Below, in pieces: positions 6,693 to 13,208 of a DNA stretch of 16,118 nucleotides. This DNA is from JASLCR01 sp046462475. Lineage in GTDB: Bacteria > Patescibacteriota > Saccharimonadia > Saccharimonadales > Saccharimonadaceae. Positions within the stretch are counted from its first letter, which is position 1. Each line of letters opens with the position of its first letter. The notes under the pieces were generated by a model, which was given only the letters and a program-made list of their open reading frames with translations, was not told the origin of the DNA and did no database searches. A program made the translations under genes and the position numbers. The stretch is taken from the NCBI GenBank assembly GCA_046462475.1, contig JBKGVB010000034.1, positions 1 to 16,118 on the forward strand. The letters are read 5' to 3'.

Positions 6693-6699
6693 TATAATA
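6693..6699. promoter_or_regulatory. Overlapping divergent -10 boxes (queA + / permease -)
   Basis: TTATAATA-type sequence gives TATAAT on the plus strand (6693-6698) and TATTAT on the minus strand (6699-6694). The minus box is eight bases before ATG 6685, a leaderless geometry. The plus box would start a queA transcript near 6705. Sharing one element means the two promoters should compete. Confidence 0.5.
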
Positions 6700-6717
6700 G
6701 CACTTCAGTCTCTTCAT

Positions 6718-6735
6718 GGGGTGGCTTTTTACCCC
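6718..6735 (+). repeat. GGGGT/ACCCC hairpin in the queA leader
   Basis: GGGGT (6718-6722) and ACCCC (6731-6735) flank an 8-nt loop, 21 nt before GTG 6757. It does not resemble a preQ1 riboswitch. It argues against the upstream GTG at 6721, which would lie inside the stem. Confidence 0.4.
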
Positions 6736-6756
6736 GCCTCTGATAGGATAGAGTAT

Positions 6757-7788
6757 GTGCAACTATCTGATTTTTACTATGAAATACCGGACGAATTAAT
6801 CGCTGATACGCCGCCACGGGTACGTGGTGAAGCGCGACTATTGGTTCTCAATCGCCAAACGGGCAAGATTACCGATCGTATATATGCCGACTGCGCAGAC
6901 TACCTTAATCCGGGTGATGTACTCGTGATCAATGACACAAAAGTCATCAAAGCAAGACTGATGACAAAGAAGGCTTCGAATAATGCCGAACGAGAACTTA
7001 TATTGGTCGAAAAACACGGAAGAACCGATGACTGGCATACTCATAAAGTCATCTATCGCAGGCGTTTGAGTGTCGGCGACATCCTAAAAGTTGGAGGCCA
7101 TGAGCTGGAGGTCGTAGAAATACTCGGAGACGGCCTTGCGCTCATTAAGAGTGAACATGATTTGCTTGAAATTGCCGATAAGTTTGGCTCCGTTCCCCTT
7201 CCGCCATACATGAAACGAGAGGCAACAAAGGACGATATTGACCGCTATCAAACGGTATTTGCAGCTGAAGCAGGTTCGGTTGCTGCTCCAACGGCAAGCT
7301 TGAACATGACCAAAGATACGCTCGAAACATTGCAGCAAAAAGGGGTGATCGTAGTGAACGCAACCTTGCACGTCGGACTTGGTACATTTCTGCCAATTCG
7401 TGTCGATGACGTCACCAAACACCACATGCATAAAGAATATTTTGAGATTCCAAAAGCCACCATTGAAGCAATTCAAACCGCCAAACAATCCGGCAATCGC
7501 ATCGTAGCACTTGGTACTACCGTTACGCGCACGCTTGAGTACGCACATCATGAAATCCTCCACCAAGCACCACAGGACCTCAGTGGCGAAGCAGATATTT
7601 TTATGTATCCGGGCTACGAGTTTAAGACTATCGATGGCTTACTCACCAACTTCCATATGCCCGAAAGTACTGTTCTCATGCTCACGGCAGCATTTGCCGG
7701 CTGGGACAAATTAAAACCTGCATACGAGCACGCCGTAGAAGAAAAGTACAAATTCTTTAGTTACGGCGATTCAATGTTGATACTATAG
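6757..7788 (+). CDS. queA: S-adenosylmethionine:tRNA ribosyltransferase-isomerase QueA
   Basis: This 343-residue protein uses the ribosyl part of SAM to build the epoxyqueuosine ring on preQ1-modified tRNA (anticodon wobble G34 of Asp, Asn, His and Tyr tRNAs). Family landmarks are in order: QLSDFYYEIPDELIA at the N-terminus, RLLVLNR, PGDVLVINDTKVIKARL, LPPYMKR, RYQTVFA then GSVAAPTA, TLHVGLGTFLPI, HHMHKEYFEI, GEADIFMYPGY, LLTNFHMPESTVLML and the C-terminal SYGDSMLIL. Length is normal for QueA. GTG 6757 is chosen because family members begin at this MQLSDF-type sequence and AGGA lies eight bases upstream; an in-frame GTG at 6721 would add twelve atypical residues. One oddity: the usually conserved PTAGLHF reads PTASLNM. 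The gene is followed by tgt after ten bases, probably one transcript. Confidence 0.95.
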   Translation: MQLSDFYYEIPDELIADTPPRVRGEARLLVLNRQTGKITDRIYADCADYLNPGDVLVINDTKVIKARLMTKKASNNAERELILVEKHGRTDDWHTHKVIYRRRLSVGDILKVGGHELEVVEILGDGLALIKSEHDLLEIADKFGSVPLPPYMKREATKDDIDRYQTVFAAEAGSVAAPTASLNMTKDTLETLQQKGVIVVNATLHVGLGTFLPIRVDDVTKHHMHKEYFEIPKATIEAIQTAKQSGNRIVALGTTVTRTLEYAHHEILHQAPQDLSGEADIFMYPGYEFKTIDGLLTNFHMPESTVLMLTAAFAGWDKLKPAYEHAVEEKYKFFSYGDSMLIL

Positions 7789-7798
7789 ATAACAGTAG

Positions 7799-9052
7799 AT
7801 GAAGATGAAACAATCCCTTACATTTGATATTACCCAGAAATTACCTGGCACACTTGCACGTGCAGGCGTTATTCGTACACCACATGGTGACATTAAAACA
7901 CCAGCATTTATCGTAGGTGGTACGAAAGCAACCGTAAAAACACTCAACGTCGAACAGGTAAAAGCACTTGGCGGGCAATCGATTCTTGCCAATACCTATC
8001 ACCTGATGCTTCGCCCAGGTGCGGAGATTGTCGAACAAGCTGGCGGCCTTGGTAAATTTATGAATTACGACGGCCCAACATTCACCGACAGTGGTGGCTT
8101 TCAAGTATTTAGCCTGGGCGTCGCATTCGGCAAAGGTATCGACGCAGTTGCGCACACGGAAAAGGGTGACGCAAACCTCGCAAAAAAATCTGCCAATCAG
8201 CTTGTAAAAATTACCGAAAAAGGTGCACATTTCCGCTCGCATCTCGATGGCCAAAAACTTCTCATGACACCAGAGTCCAGTATGGAGTTACAGCACAAGA
8301 TTGGTGCCGATATTCATATGGCGTTTGATGAGTGCCCTGCTCCGCTGGCAGACCATGACTACTTGGTTGAGGCAGTTGACCGTACCCATGCCTGGGCTGA
8401 ACGCTGTCTGGCGCGCCATGACGAGCTGAATGCCGAACACGAAGAACGCGGTGAACCGCTACAGGCACTTTTCGGCGTCGTGCAGGGCGCACGCAGCGAA
8501 GAGCTTCGTAAAAAGTCCGCCAATTTCCTTGGCGAGCGCGATTTTGATGGCTACGGCATCGGCGGCGTGTTCGAGCCGGGTGAAATTAGCAGTGTTGTGC
8601 GATGGATCAATGAAACACTACCCGAAGGCAAGCCTCGACATTTGCTCGGTATGGGCGCACAGCCAGCTGATCTTTTCCTTGGCGTTGAATATGGCATCGA
8701 TACCTTTGACTGCGTCGCACCGACACGCCAGGCTCGCAATGGCTCGCTCTATACATATGACGGTCGCATCAATATCCGCAACCAAAAATTCACGACTGAT
8801 TTTACGCCGATTGATGCTGAATGCGACTGCTACACATGCAAGAACTACACAAAGGCATATATTAACCATCTCCTAAAATCAGACGAGATGCTCGGCTTAA
8901 CGCTCGCCAGTATTCACAACGAACGATTTGTAGTCAGCACCGTTGATCGGATTCGCGAATCAATCATCGACGGTAGCTTTTTCGACTTTAAAAAGTCATT
9001 CCTTACCCGATATTACAAAGATAAACTACCGACCGGCGTCTCGCTCGAATAA
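7799..9052 (+). CDS. tgt: Queuine/preQ1 tRNA-guanine transglycosylase Tgt
   Basis: This 417-residue enzyme exchanges guanine-34 of target tRNAs for preQ1 or queuine. Visible active-site parts: FTDSGGFQVFSL with the general-base Asp at 97, MAFDEC with Asp177/Cys179, a VVQG substrate segment, the nucleophile segment FDCVAPTR (Asp304), and the zinc site C342-x-C344-x2-C347 with His373, whose spacing matches the Zymomonas enzyme. The protein is longer than the usual 370-385 because of roughly 26 extra residues (about 107-137, GVAFGKGIDAVAHTEKG and following) just after the general base. ATG 7799 lies ten bases after queA; no Shine-Dalgarno sequence is seen, so coupling or a local start at TATAGA (7784-7789) is possible, and Met3 is an alternative. 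The 3' end overlaps the convergent transporter gene by 27 bp. Confidence 0.95.
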   Translation: MKMKQSLTFDITQKLPGTLARAGVIRTPHGDIKTPAFIVGGTKATVKTLNVEQVKALGGQSILANTYHLMLRPGAEIVEQAGGLGKFMNYDGPTFTDSGGFQVFSLGVAFGKGIDAVAHTEKGDANLAKKSANQLVKITEKGAHFRSHLDGQKLLMTPESSMELQHKIGADIHMAFDECPAPLADHDYLVEAVDRTHAWAERCLARHDELNAEHEERGEPLQALFGVVQGARSEELRKKSANFLGERDFDGYGIGGVFEPGEISSVVRWINETLPEGKPRHLLGMGAQPADLFLGVEYGIDTFDCVAPTRQARNGSLYTYDGRINIRNQKFTTDFTPIDAECDCYTCKNYTKAYINHLLKSDEMLGLTLASIHNERFVVSTVDRIRESIIDGSFFDFKKSFLTRYYKDKLPTGVSLE

Positions 9053-9709
9053 TCGCGGAACCTCATACGTATCGACTTTTTCACTTTTCTTGATATATGC
9101 GATAAGACGCATTGTCAGTGGCGAAATAGTTACTTCAACAGCCATCTTGATCAAGTAGACAGAGATAATCAGCTGCACAAGGACGCCAAACGGCATCGTC
9201 CCAAAGAAAGCCAAGCAAGAAAATATCGTCGTATCAATCGCACTACCGACAGCTGATGAACCGACAATACGCTGCCACAGTCGCTTACCTTTTGACGCGA
9301 TCTTCATCTTTGCAAGAATGTAGCCGTTCATAAGCTCGCCCACAAATATGGCAGTAATGCTCGCAAAGACTATACGCCAAACGACACCAAGAATATTATC
9401 GTAGTCTCCCTGCAACTTCCAATCAGGAGTTGCCGGCAAAATTCCTACGATCCAAAATGTCAGCGAGACGACGAGCAACATCACGATACCCTTGATAAGC
9501 AAACTTCTCATGCGACGAAAGCCGTACACTTCGGTGATAATATCGCCAATTACATATGACAGCGGGAAAAGTATCGTACCAGCGTCGAAGACAATATTAC
9601 CAAATGATACGACCTTTACACTCGCAATATTGCTAACAATAAGTATCATAATAAATGCTGTCGCAAGCCATTCATAAAGAGGAAATCGGGTAACAAGAAG
9701 TTGTTTCAT
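9026..9709 (-). CDS. Queuosine precursor transporter, QPTR/YhhQ (VUT) family
   Basis: This is a 227-residue membrane protein with about six helices. Recognisable family segments are ILFPLSYVIGDIITEVYGFRRMR, ELMNGYILAKMKI and VGSSAVGSAIDTTIFS, typical of the YhhQ/QueT-unrelated VUT family (formerly DUF165). Characterised members import preQ0/preQ1 (E. coli YhhQ) or other queuosine precursors. Beside queA and tgt it makes a self-contained salvage set; no preQ0 biosynthesis gene is in the window. Which precursor it carries cannot be read from sequence alone. ATG 9707-9709 follows TATACT by eight bases with no Shine-Dalgarno sequence, so a leaderless transcript is predicted. The last nine codons overlap the 3' end of tgt on the opposite strand. 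Confidence 0.92.
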   Translation of the reverse strand: MKQLLVTRFPLYEWLATAFIMILIVSNIASVKVVSFGNIVFDAGTILFPLSYVIGDIITEVYGFRRMRSLLIKGIVMLLVVSLTFWIVGILPATPDWKLQGDYDNILGVVWRIVFASITAIFVGELMNGYILAKMKIASKGKRLWQRIVGSSAVGSAIDTTIFSCLAFFGTMPFGVLVQLIISVYLIKMAVEVTISPLTMRLIAYIKKSEKVDTYEVPRLFERDAGR

Positions 9710-9717
9710 ATTCTACT

Positions 9718-9723
9718 AGTATA
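9718..9723 (-). promoter_or_regulatory. -10 box TATACT, predicted leaderless promoter of the queuosine-precursor transporter
   Basis: The minus strand reads TATACT, then AGTAGAAT, then ATG 9709. A start about seven bases after the hexamer leaves a leader of zero to two bases, so no riboswitch can be present on this transcript. Confidence 0.5.
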
Positions 9724-9750
9724 CAGCCATACTACGGTTGTGCGTATAAT

Positions 9751-10335
9751 TTACAGTGTCTTGTACCTTACTGTATCGTTTTTGACGAAATAACAGACTG
9801 GAGCAATCTCTCTGCTTATACCGTACTGTTTTATATAGTCACATTCGGGCAGGCCATACAACGTGTCAAAATGATTTGTCGGTGAGATAAAGCGCCAAGA
9901 GTCACCGCTTCTCACGGCATACATATGTGCATTTGTACTGCCACAGCCATAACCAAGCAGCACTTGCGATACATCCTTTGTTGCCGCGATCACTTCATAG
10001 CGTGACGGTTGTGCATCGGCTACCATGCCAGTACAGTCTTTGGCGGCCTGGTTGGTTAAAAATACGCGAAGTGAATTGATCGCTGGCGACTGGCGCTTGA
10101 CTGCTTTGCCATTTGAAAAATCATATTCGATAGCACCAAGTGAGATTGACGGTGCCGTATCGCGCGGTTCGCCCGTATAAAATATTTTCACCATCAAGAC
10201 GCCTGCAATCATGCCCAATAAGACAGCAAAGATGAGAAAGAAATTGTAGGTCTTTATACGATAAAGCAGGGTTTTCTTAGACTGCTTTGCTGCTCGGTGC
10301 TTCGTGGCTACTCGTGGTTTCTTTGTTGTCGCCAT
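9751..10335 (-). CDS. Single-TM protein with four-cysteine extracytoplasmic domain; third gene of Clp-like operon
   Basis: This is a 194-residue protein. A very basic N-terminus (about ten Lys/Arg in the first 27) is followed by one helix (about 31-53, NFFLIFAVLLGMIAGVL) and an outer domain of about 140 residues with Cys at 101, 131, 165 and 181, possibly two disulfides. Segments GDSWRFISPTNHF and PECDYI then PVCYF look structured. I recognise no named family. Its ATG lies inside the 3' end of the Clp-like gene (59-base overlap), preceded by GGGAG six bases upstream, so translation is probably coupled. The basic tail faces the cytoplasm, where the Clp-like ATPase sits, making it a candidate partner or envelope sensor; that is inference from position only. 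Confidence 0.8.
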   Translation of the reverse strand: MATTKKPRVATKHRAAKQSKKTLLYRIKTYNFFLIFAVLLGMIAGVLMVKIFYTGEPRDTAPSISLGAIEYDFSNGKAVKRQSPAINSLRVFLTNQAAKDCTGMVADAQPSRYEVIAATKDVSQVLLGYGCGSTNAHMYAVRSGDSWRFISPTNHFDTLYGLPECDYIKQYGISREIAPVCYFVKNDTVRYKTL

Positions 10336-12778
10336 TATTATCTCCCGCTTGGCTTGTTTCCCTTAGTATATCACCAGCCTGCTCGATTGGTCCGAGTGTC
10401 TGCTCCAGGGTCGCGCGCGAGATATCGATTGCCGTACCTGGTGAAACACTCCCACTCAGCAGTAATTTTGCAACAGTATTTTCGACTGTTTTCTGAATAA
10501 CACGTCGCATTGGACGGGCACCCAATCGAGGATCAAACCCTCGCTCGACAAGCAGCTCTTTGGCATCGTCCGCCACATTGACACTAATATGTTGCAGCGC
10601 CAGTGTTTTGTTGACGCCAGCTATCATCAGATCGACAACTTTTAGAAGATTTTCTTTAGAAAGTGGCTGGAAGAGAACTATCTCGTCAAAACGGTTGAGA
10701 AATTCCGGACGGAATTGATTAGAAGAAATCAGCTCATCGATAAACTGCTGCTCGAACTGCTCCATTTTGTACCCTCGCGTGACAAGCTCTCGAATTCGAT
10801 CAGCCCCAGCATTGCTCGTCGCAATAACAATCGCATCGCGAAATGAAACCTCTCTTCCATTAATATCCCGCAAGATTCCCTCATCGAGCAGCTGCAGCAA
10901 TGTCGTGAGGACTGCTGGATGTGCTTTTTCAATTTCATCGAGCAACACCACCGAGAACGGCTGCTTCATCACCTGCGCCGTCAGGCTCGTAGGGTCGTTC
11001 GATCCATCAGCTATCAAACGTGAGACGTCTTCATTACGAACAAATTCGTTGAGATCGAGTCGAATCATCCGATCTTCACCACCAAAGTAGACGTCCGCAA
11101 GCGCCTTTGCAAGCTCTGTCTTTCCGACACCTGTGGGACCAAGGAAAAGAAATGTGCCGATTGGTCGATTTTCATTGCGCACCCCTGCCCTTGCCCGACG
11201 CAGGGCATCGCTCACCACGTTGACAGCACGCTCTTGATCAATCATCCGCTCATGAATAAGCCGCTCCATATTAAGCAACTTTTCACGATCATCTGTTTCT
11301 GAGGCAACGCTGACCTTTATATTCATTGTCTGCTCGATTGCTTGCTGGACCGAATTGATCGTCACGAGACCATTCTCGCTATAATTTGCAGCAGACTCGA
11401 GCAGCTTCAGTGCCTGTCCAGGCATTGCGATATCATGCACATACCGTTCACCAAGCCGGTACGCCTCAGCAAGGCTTTGATACATGTAGGTGACATGTCG
11501 TGAGAATTCAGTAATAATCAGCTGATCCTGCATAACGGCCATCGTCTCTTTCTGATTTGCGGGACCAACCGAAATGCGATTCAACGCATTTGCCAGGCTC
11601 GAATTTCGTGCAGAAATTCGCAAGAACTGCTGCTCATCCATCGTAAGAATCATCCGTAAACGGCCGGCTTCAAGAATCGGCAACAAAACGTTTGAGAGAT
11701 CGACAGAACCGACACCATCTTCAAAAAATAACTGCGCATTATCGAGACAAATGATGATATTTTTTGCCGCGTAGGCTTCCCCGAGCACGCTGTTTATCAG
11801 GCCTTCCAGTTCTCCACGGCCAGGAGCTGCTGAAATAAGCGCGCTGGAGTCCAAGATAAATACCTGGCGAAACTTCAGAGAACTTGGGAGTTTTGACGAC
11901 GCATCTAGCAGTTTTTCCGCAAATGCATGCACGATTGTCGTCTTTCCAGCCCCTGTTGGGCCGATCAATGCTACATTTTGCCGACCTTCCGCTGAGAATG
12001 TTTCGAGCAGTTGATCGAGTGCGCTCTGGTGCGCATCGATATCAACGTTAAGCAGCCCCCCATGTGCAATCTGCTCGGATATATTTTGCCCAAAGCGCGC
12101 CAGCAACGGAATATATCCAAACGACCAGTCCCGGGCAATTCCACCGGTGCGACGTACTTTTTTTTGCTCTTTAATAAGGTGATTGAGATGCTCCTGCCAT
12201 CGAATACCCTCAATAAGATCATCGAGTGTCAGATGTCCGTGCGCTAGCAGCTGTTCATAATTTGGAAATTGCTGCACAAGTGCCACCACCAAGATACCTG
12301 GCGTAATCTCTTTCATATTGAGATGCTCGCGGAGATTCAATGCTGCTTTAAAAATAGCTTCAGCAGTTACCTGCTCACCCGATGCTGCATCGCCCAGTAA
12401 ACTTGCAGTAACACCGAAACGCGCTCCAAAGAACATACCGCCGTTTGTTTTCGCTACCGCACTGGCAATATCAGCAGGCGTTGGCTTATCAGGTAGAAGA
12501 CTAAGAATTTCTGCATCGAGCGTATCAGTCAATGAGTTTGTCTTTCCTAGCGCAAGCTGGCGCAATTCACCGTTATGCCACGCCAGGATAATCGTAGGCA
12601 CAGCGCCGAGCGACCCAATAAACCATCCGACAGCATAGCCGCCAATCACGAGCGCTGCCCCCGCCAGTACCAGCATAACGATCAGGGCAAACAATATAAA
12701 TCGCCAAAACTTATCGATATGCCGCCCCAAGCGAGCTTTCGCTACCCGCGGCGAATGATAATCAAACCCTACGTCCAT
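10277..12778 (-). CDS. Membrane-anchored Clp/HSP100-like double-AAA+ ATPase with atypical pore loops
   Basis: This is an 833-residue protein from ATG 12778; ATG 12790 is an alternative. Two adjacent TM helices (about 24-45 and 46-67) precede a degenerate Clp-N-like helical region (about 100-195). AAA+ domain 1 has Walker A GPTGAGKT (273-280), but its Walker B reads IIICLDN (341-347), with Asn in place of the catalytic Glu. Domain 2 has Walker A GPTGVGKT (547-554), Walker B VVLLDEIEKAH (610-620), sensor 1 ATSN (653-656), Arg finger in PEFLNRFDEI and sensor 2 GARP (753-756), and looks active. Both substrate-gripping loops are altered: domain 1 has PGRG where Clp proteins have KYRG, and domain 2 lacks the GYVG loop (about five residues missing near 590-598). 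No ClpB/ClpC coiled-coil M-domain and no clear ClpP-docking loop are seen. It overlaps both neighbours in its operon. Confidence 0.88.
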   Translation of the reverse strand: MDVGFDYHSPRVAKARLGRHIDKFWRFILFALIVMLVLAGAALVIGGYAVGWFIGSLGAVPTIILAWHNGELRQLALGKTNSLTDTLDAEILSLLPDKPTPADIASAVAKTNGGMFFGARFGVTASLLGDAASGEQVTAEAIFKAALNLREHLNMKEITPGILVVALVQQFPNYEQLLAHGHLTLDDLIEGIRWQEHLNHLIKEQKKVRRTGGIARDWSFGYIPLLARFGQNISEQIAHGGLLNVDIDAHQSALDQLLETFSAEGRQNVALIGPTGAGKTTIVHAFAEKLLDASSKLPSSLKFRQVFILDSSALISAAPGRGELEGLINSVLGEAYAAKNIIICLDNAQLFFEDGVGSVDLSNVLLPILEAGRLRMILTMDEQQFLRISARNSSLANALNRISVGPANQKETMAVMQDQLIITEFSRHVTYMYQSLAEAYRLGERYVHDIAMPGQALKLLESAANYSENGLVTINSVQQAIEQTMNIKVSVASETDDREKLLNMERLIHERMIDQERAVNVVSDALRRARAGVRNENRPIGTFLFLGPTGVGKTELAKALADVYFGGEDRMIRLDLNEFVRNEDVSRLIADGSNDPTSLTAQVMKQPFSVVLLDEIEKAHPAVLTTLLQLLDEGILRDINGREVSFRDAIVIATSNAGADRIRELVTRGYKMEQFEQQFIDELISSNQFRPEFLNRFDEIVLFQPLSKENLLKVVDLMIAGVNKTLALQHISVNVADDAKELLVERGFDPRLGARPMRRVIQKTVENTVAKLLLSGSVSPGTAIDISRATLEQTLGPIEQAGDILRETSQAGDNNGDNKETTSSHEAPSSKAV

Positions 12779-13152
12779 GTCGGCGTCCATCCTATCATTG
12801 CGAGCACCAGACCAACAATCGGCAAAAGTGGCACAAAGGCCCACGCCACTAGGCACACTACACCAACAAGTGCCACAATCGCAATCCACACTAGTCCAAT
12901 CACTACAAGACATAGTCGGATCACTGCTCCGATACAGCGCGAAAAGAGCCGATCAACAAATGCCTGCCAGCGCACAGCCAAGGAGCCACTGACATGCCCT
13001 GCAGAGATCTGGCGGAAAGGGCTAAAAAGCGTCTGAAGCAGCAATCCAATGGAAAAATAATCCATATTACGCGCCAGACGTTCGCGTACCGTTAGTGCAT
13101 ACTGCTTCCAACCTAACGTATACCACCACGAGAGTAAGCCCACGATAAACAT
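12769..13152 (-). CDS. Small membrane protein, first gene of Clp-like operon
   Basis: This is a 127-residue protein. An N-terminal Trp/Tyr-rich segment (LLSWWYTLGWKQYALTVRERL) is followed by NMDYFSIGLLLQTLFSPFRQISAG, an amphipathic region, and then two long hydrophobic helices (about 75-97 and 99-121). The LLxTLFxPFRQISAG pattern resembles a conserved small protein that I recall from other Patescibacteria genomes next to Clp-like ATPases; this needs a search. The stop overlaps the start of the ATPase gene (10 or 22 bases depending on start), so the two are coupled and probably interact in the membrane. ATG 13152 lies six bases after TACAAT, again a leaderless arrangement, though TAGG offers a weak Shine-Dalgarno sequence. 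Function unknown. Confidence 0.8.
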   Translation of the reverse strand: MFIVGLLSWWYTLGWKQYALTVRERLARNMDYFSIGLLLQTLFSPFRQISAGHVSGSLAVRWQAFVDRLFSRCIGAVIRLCLVVIGLVWIAIVALVGVVCLVAWAFVPLLPIVGLVLAMIGWTPTWT

Positions 13153-13158
13153 AACCTA

Positions 13159-13164
13159 ATTGTA
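13159..13164 (-). promoter_or_regulatory. -10 box TACAAT of the Clp-like operon, predicted leaderless
   Basis: The minus strand reads TACAAT, then TAGGTT, then ATG 13152. The geometry matches the other leaderless starts here. It lies 31 bp from the divergent murT -10. Confidence 0.45.
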
Positions 13165-13195
13165 CGATAGATCCTCTTGTTATCCTAGATTACGG

Positions 13196-13201
13196 TATAA
13201 T
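13196..13201 (+). promoter_or_regulatory. -10 box TATAAT of murT-gatD; decides the murT start
   Basis: A perfect TATAAT ends one base before an in-frame ATG (13203) and seven bases before a second in-frame ATG (13209). A transcript starting about seven bases after the hexamer would begin at 13209 and exclude 13203. Confidence 0.6.
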
Positions 13202-13208
13202 AATGATA

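Noticed and set aside
6721..6756. Upstream GTG start for queA
   Set aside because: It lies inside a GGGGT/ACCCC hairpin with no Shine-Dalgarno sequence, and QueA proteins begin at the QLSDF sequence encoded from 6757.
6700..6756. Possible preQ1 riboswitch in the queA leader
   Set aside because: The short stem does not show the preQ1-I pattern (C-rich loop with A-rich 3' tail pairing back) or a recognisable preQ1-II or -III layout. The transporter transcript appears leaderless and has no space for one.
7084..7566. 160-codon antisense frame within queA, and similar frames at 7841-8254, 8430-8876 and 12575-13036
   Set aside because: Each lies opposite or out of frame within a confidently identified gene, lacks a ribosome site and encodes no recognisable protein.
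12779..12913. Longer Cys/Trp-rich N-terminus for the Clp-like ATPase (start at 12913)
   Set aside because: The extra residues come from reading the upstream membrane-protein gene in another frame and have atypical composition. Internal ATGs at 12790 or 12778 give a normal cytoplasmic start before the TM pair.
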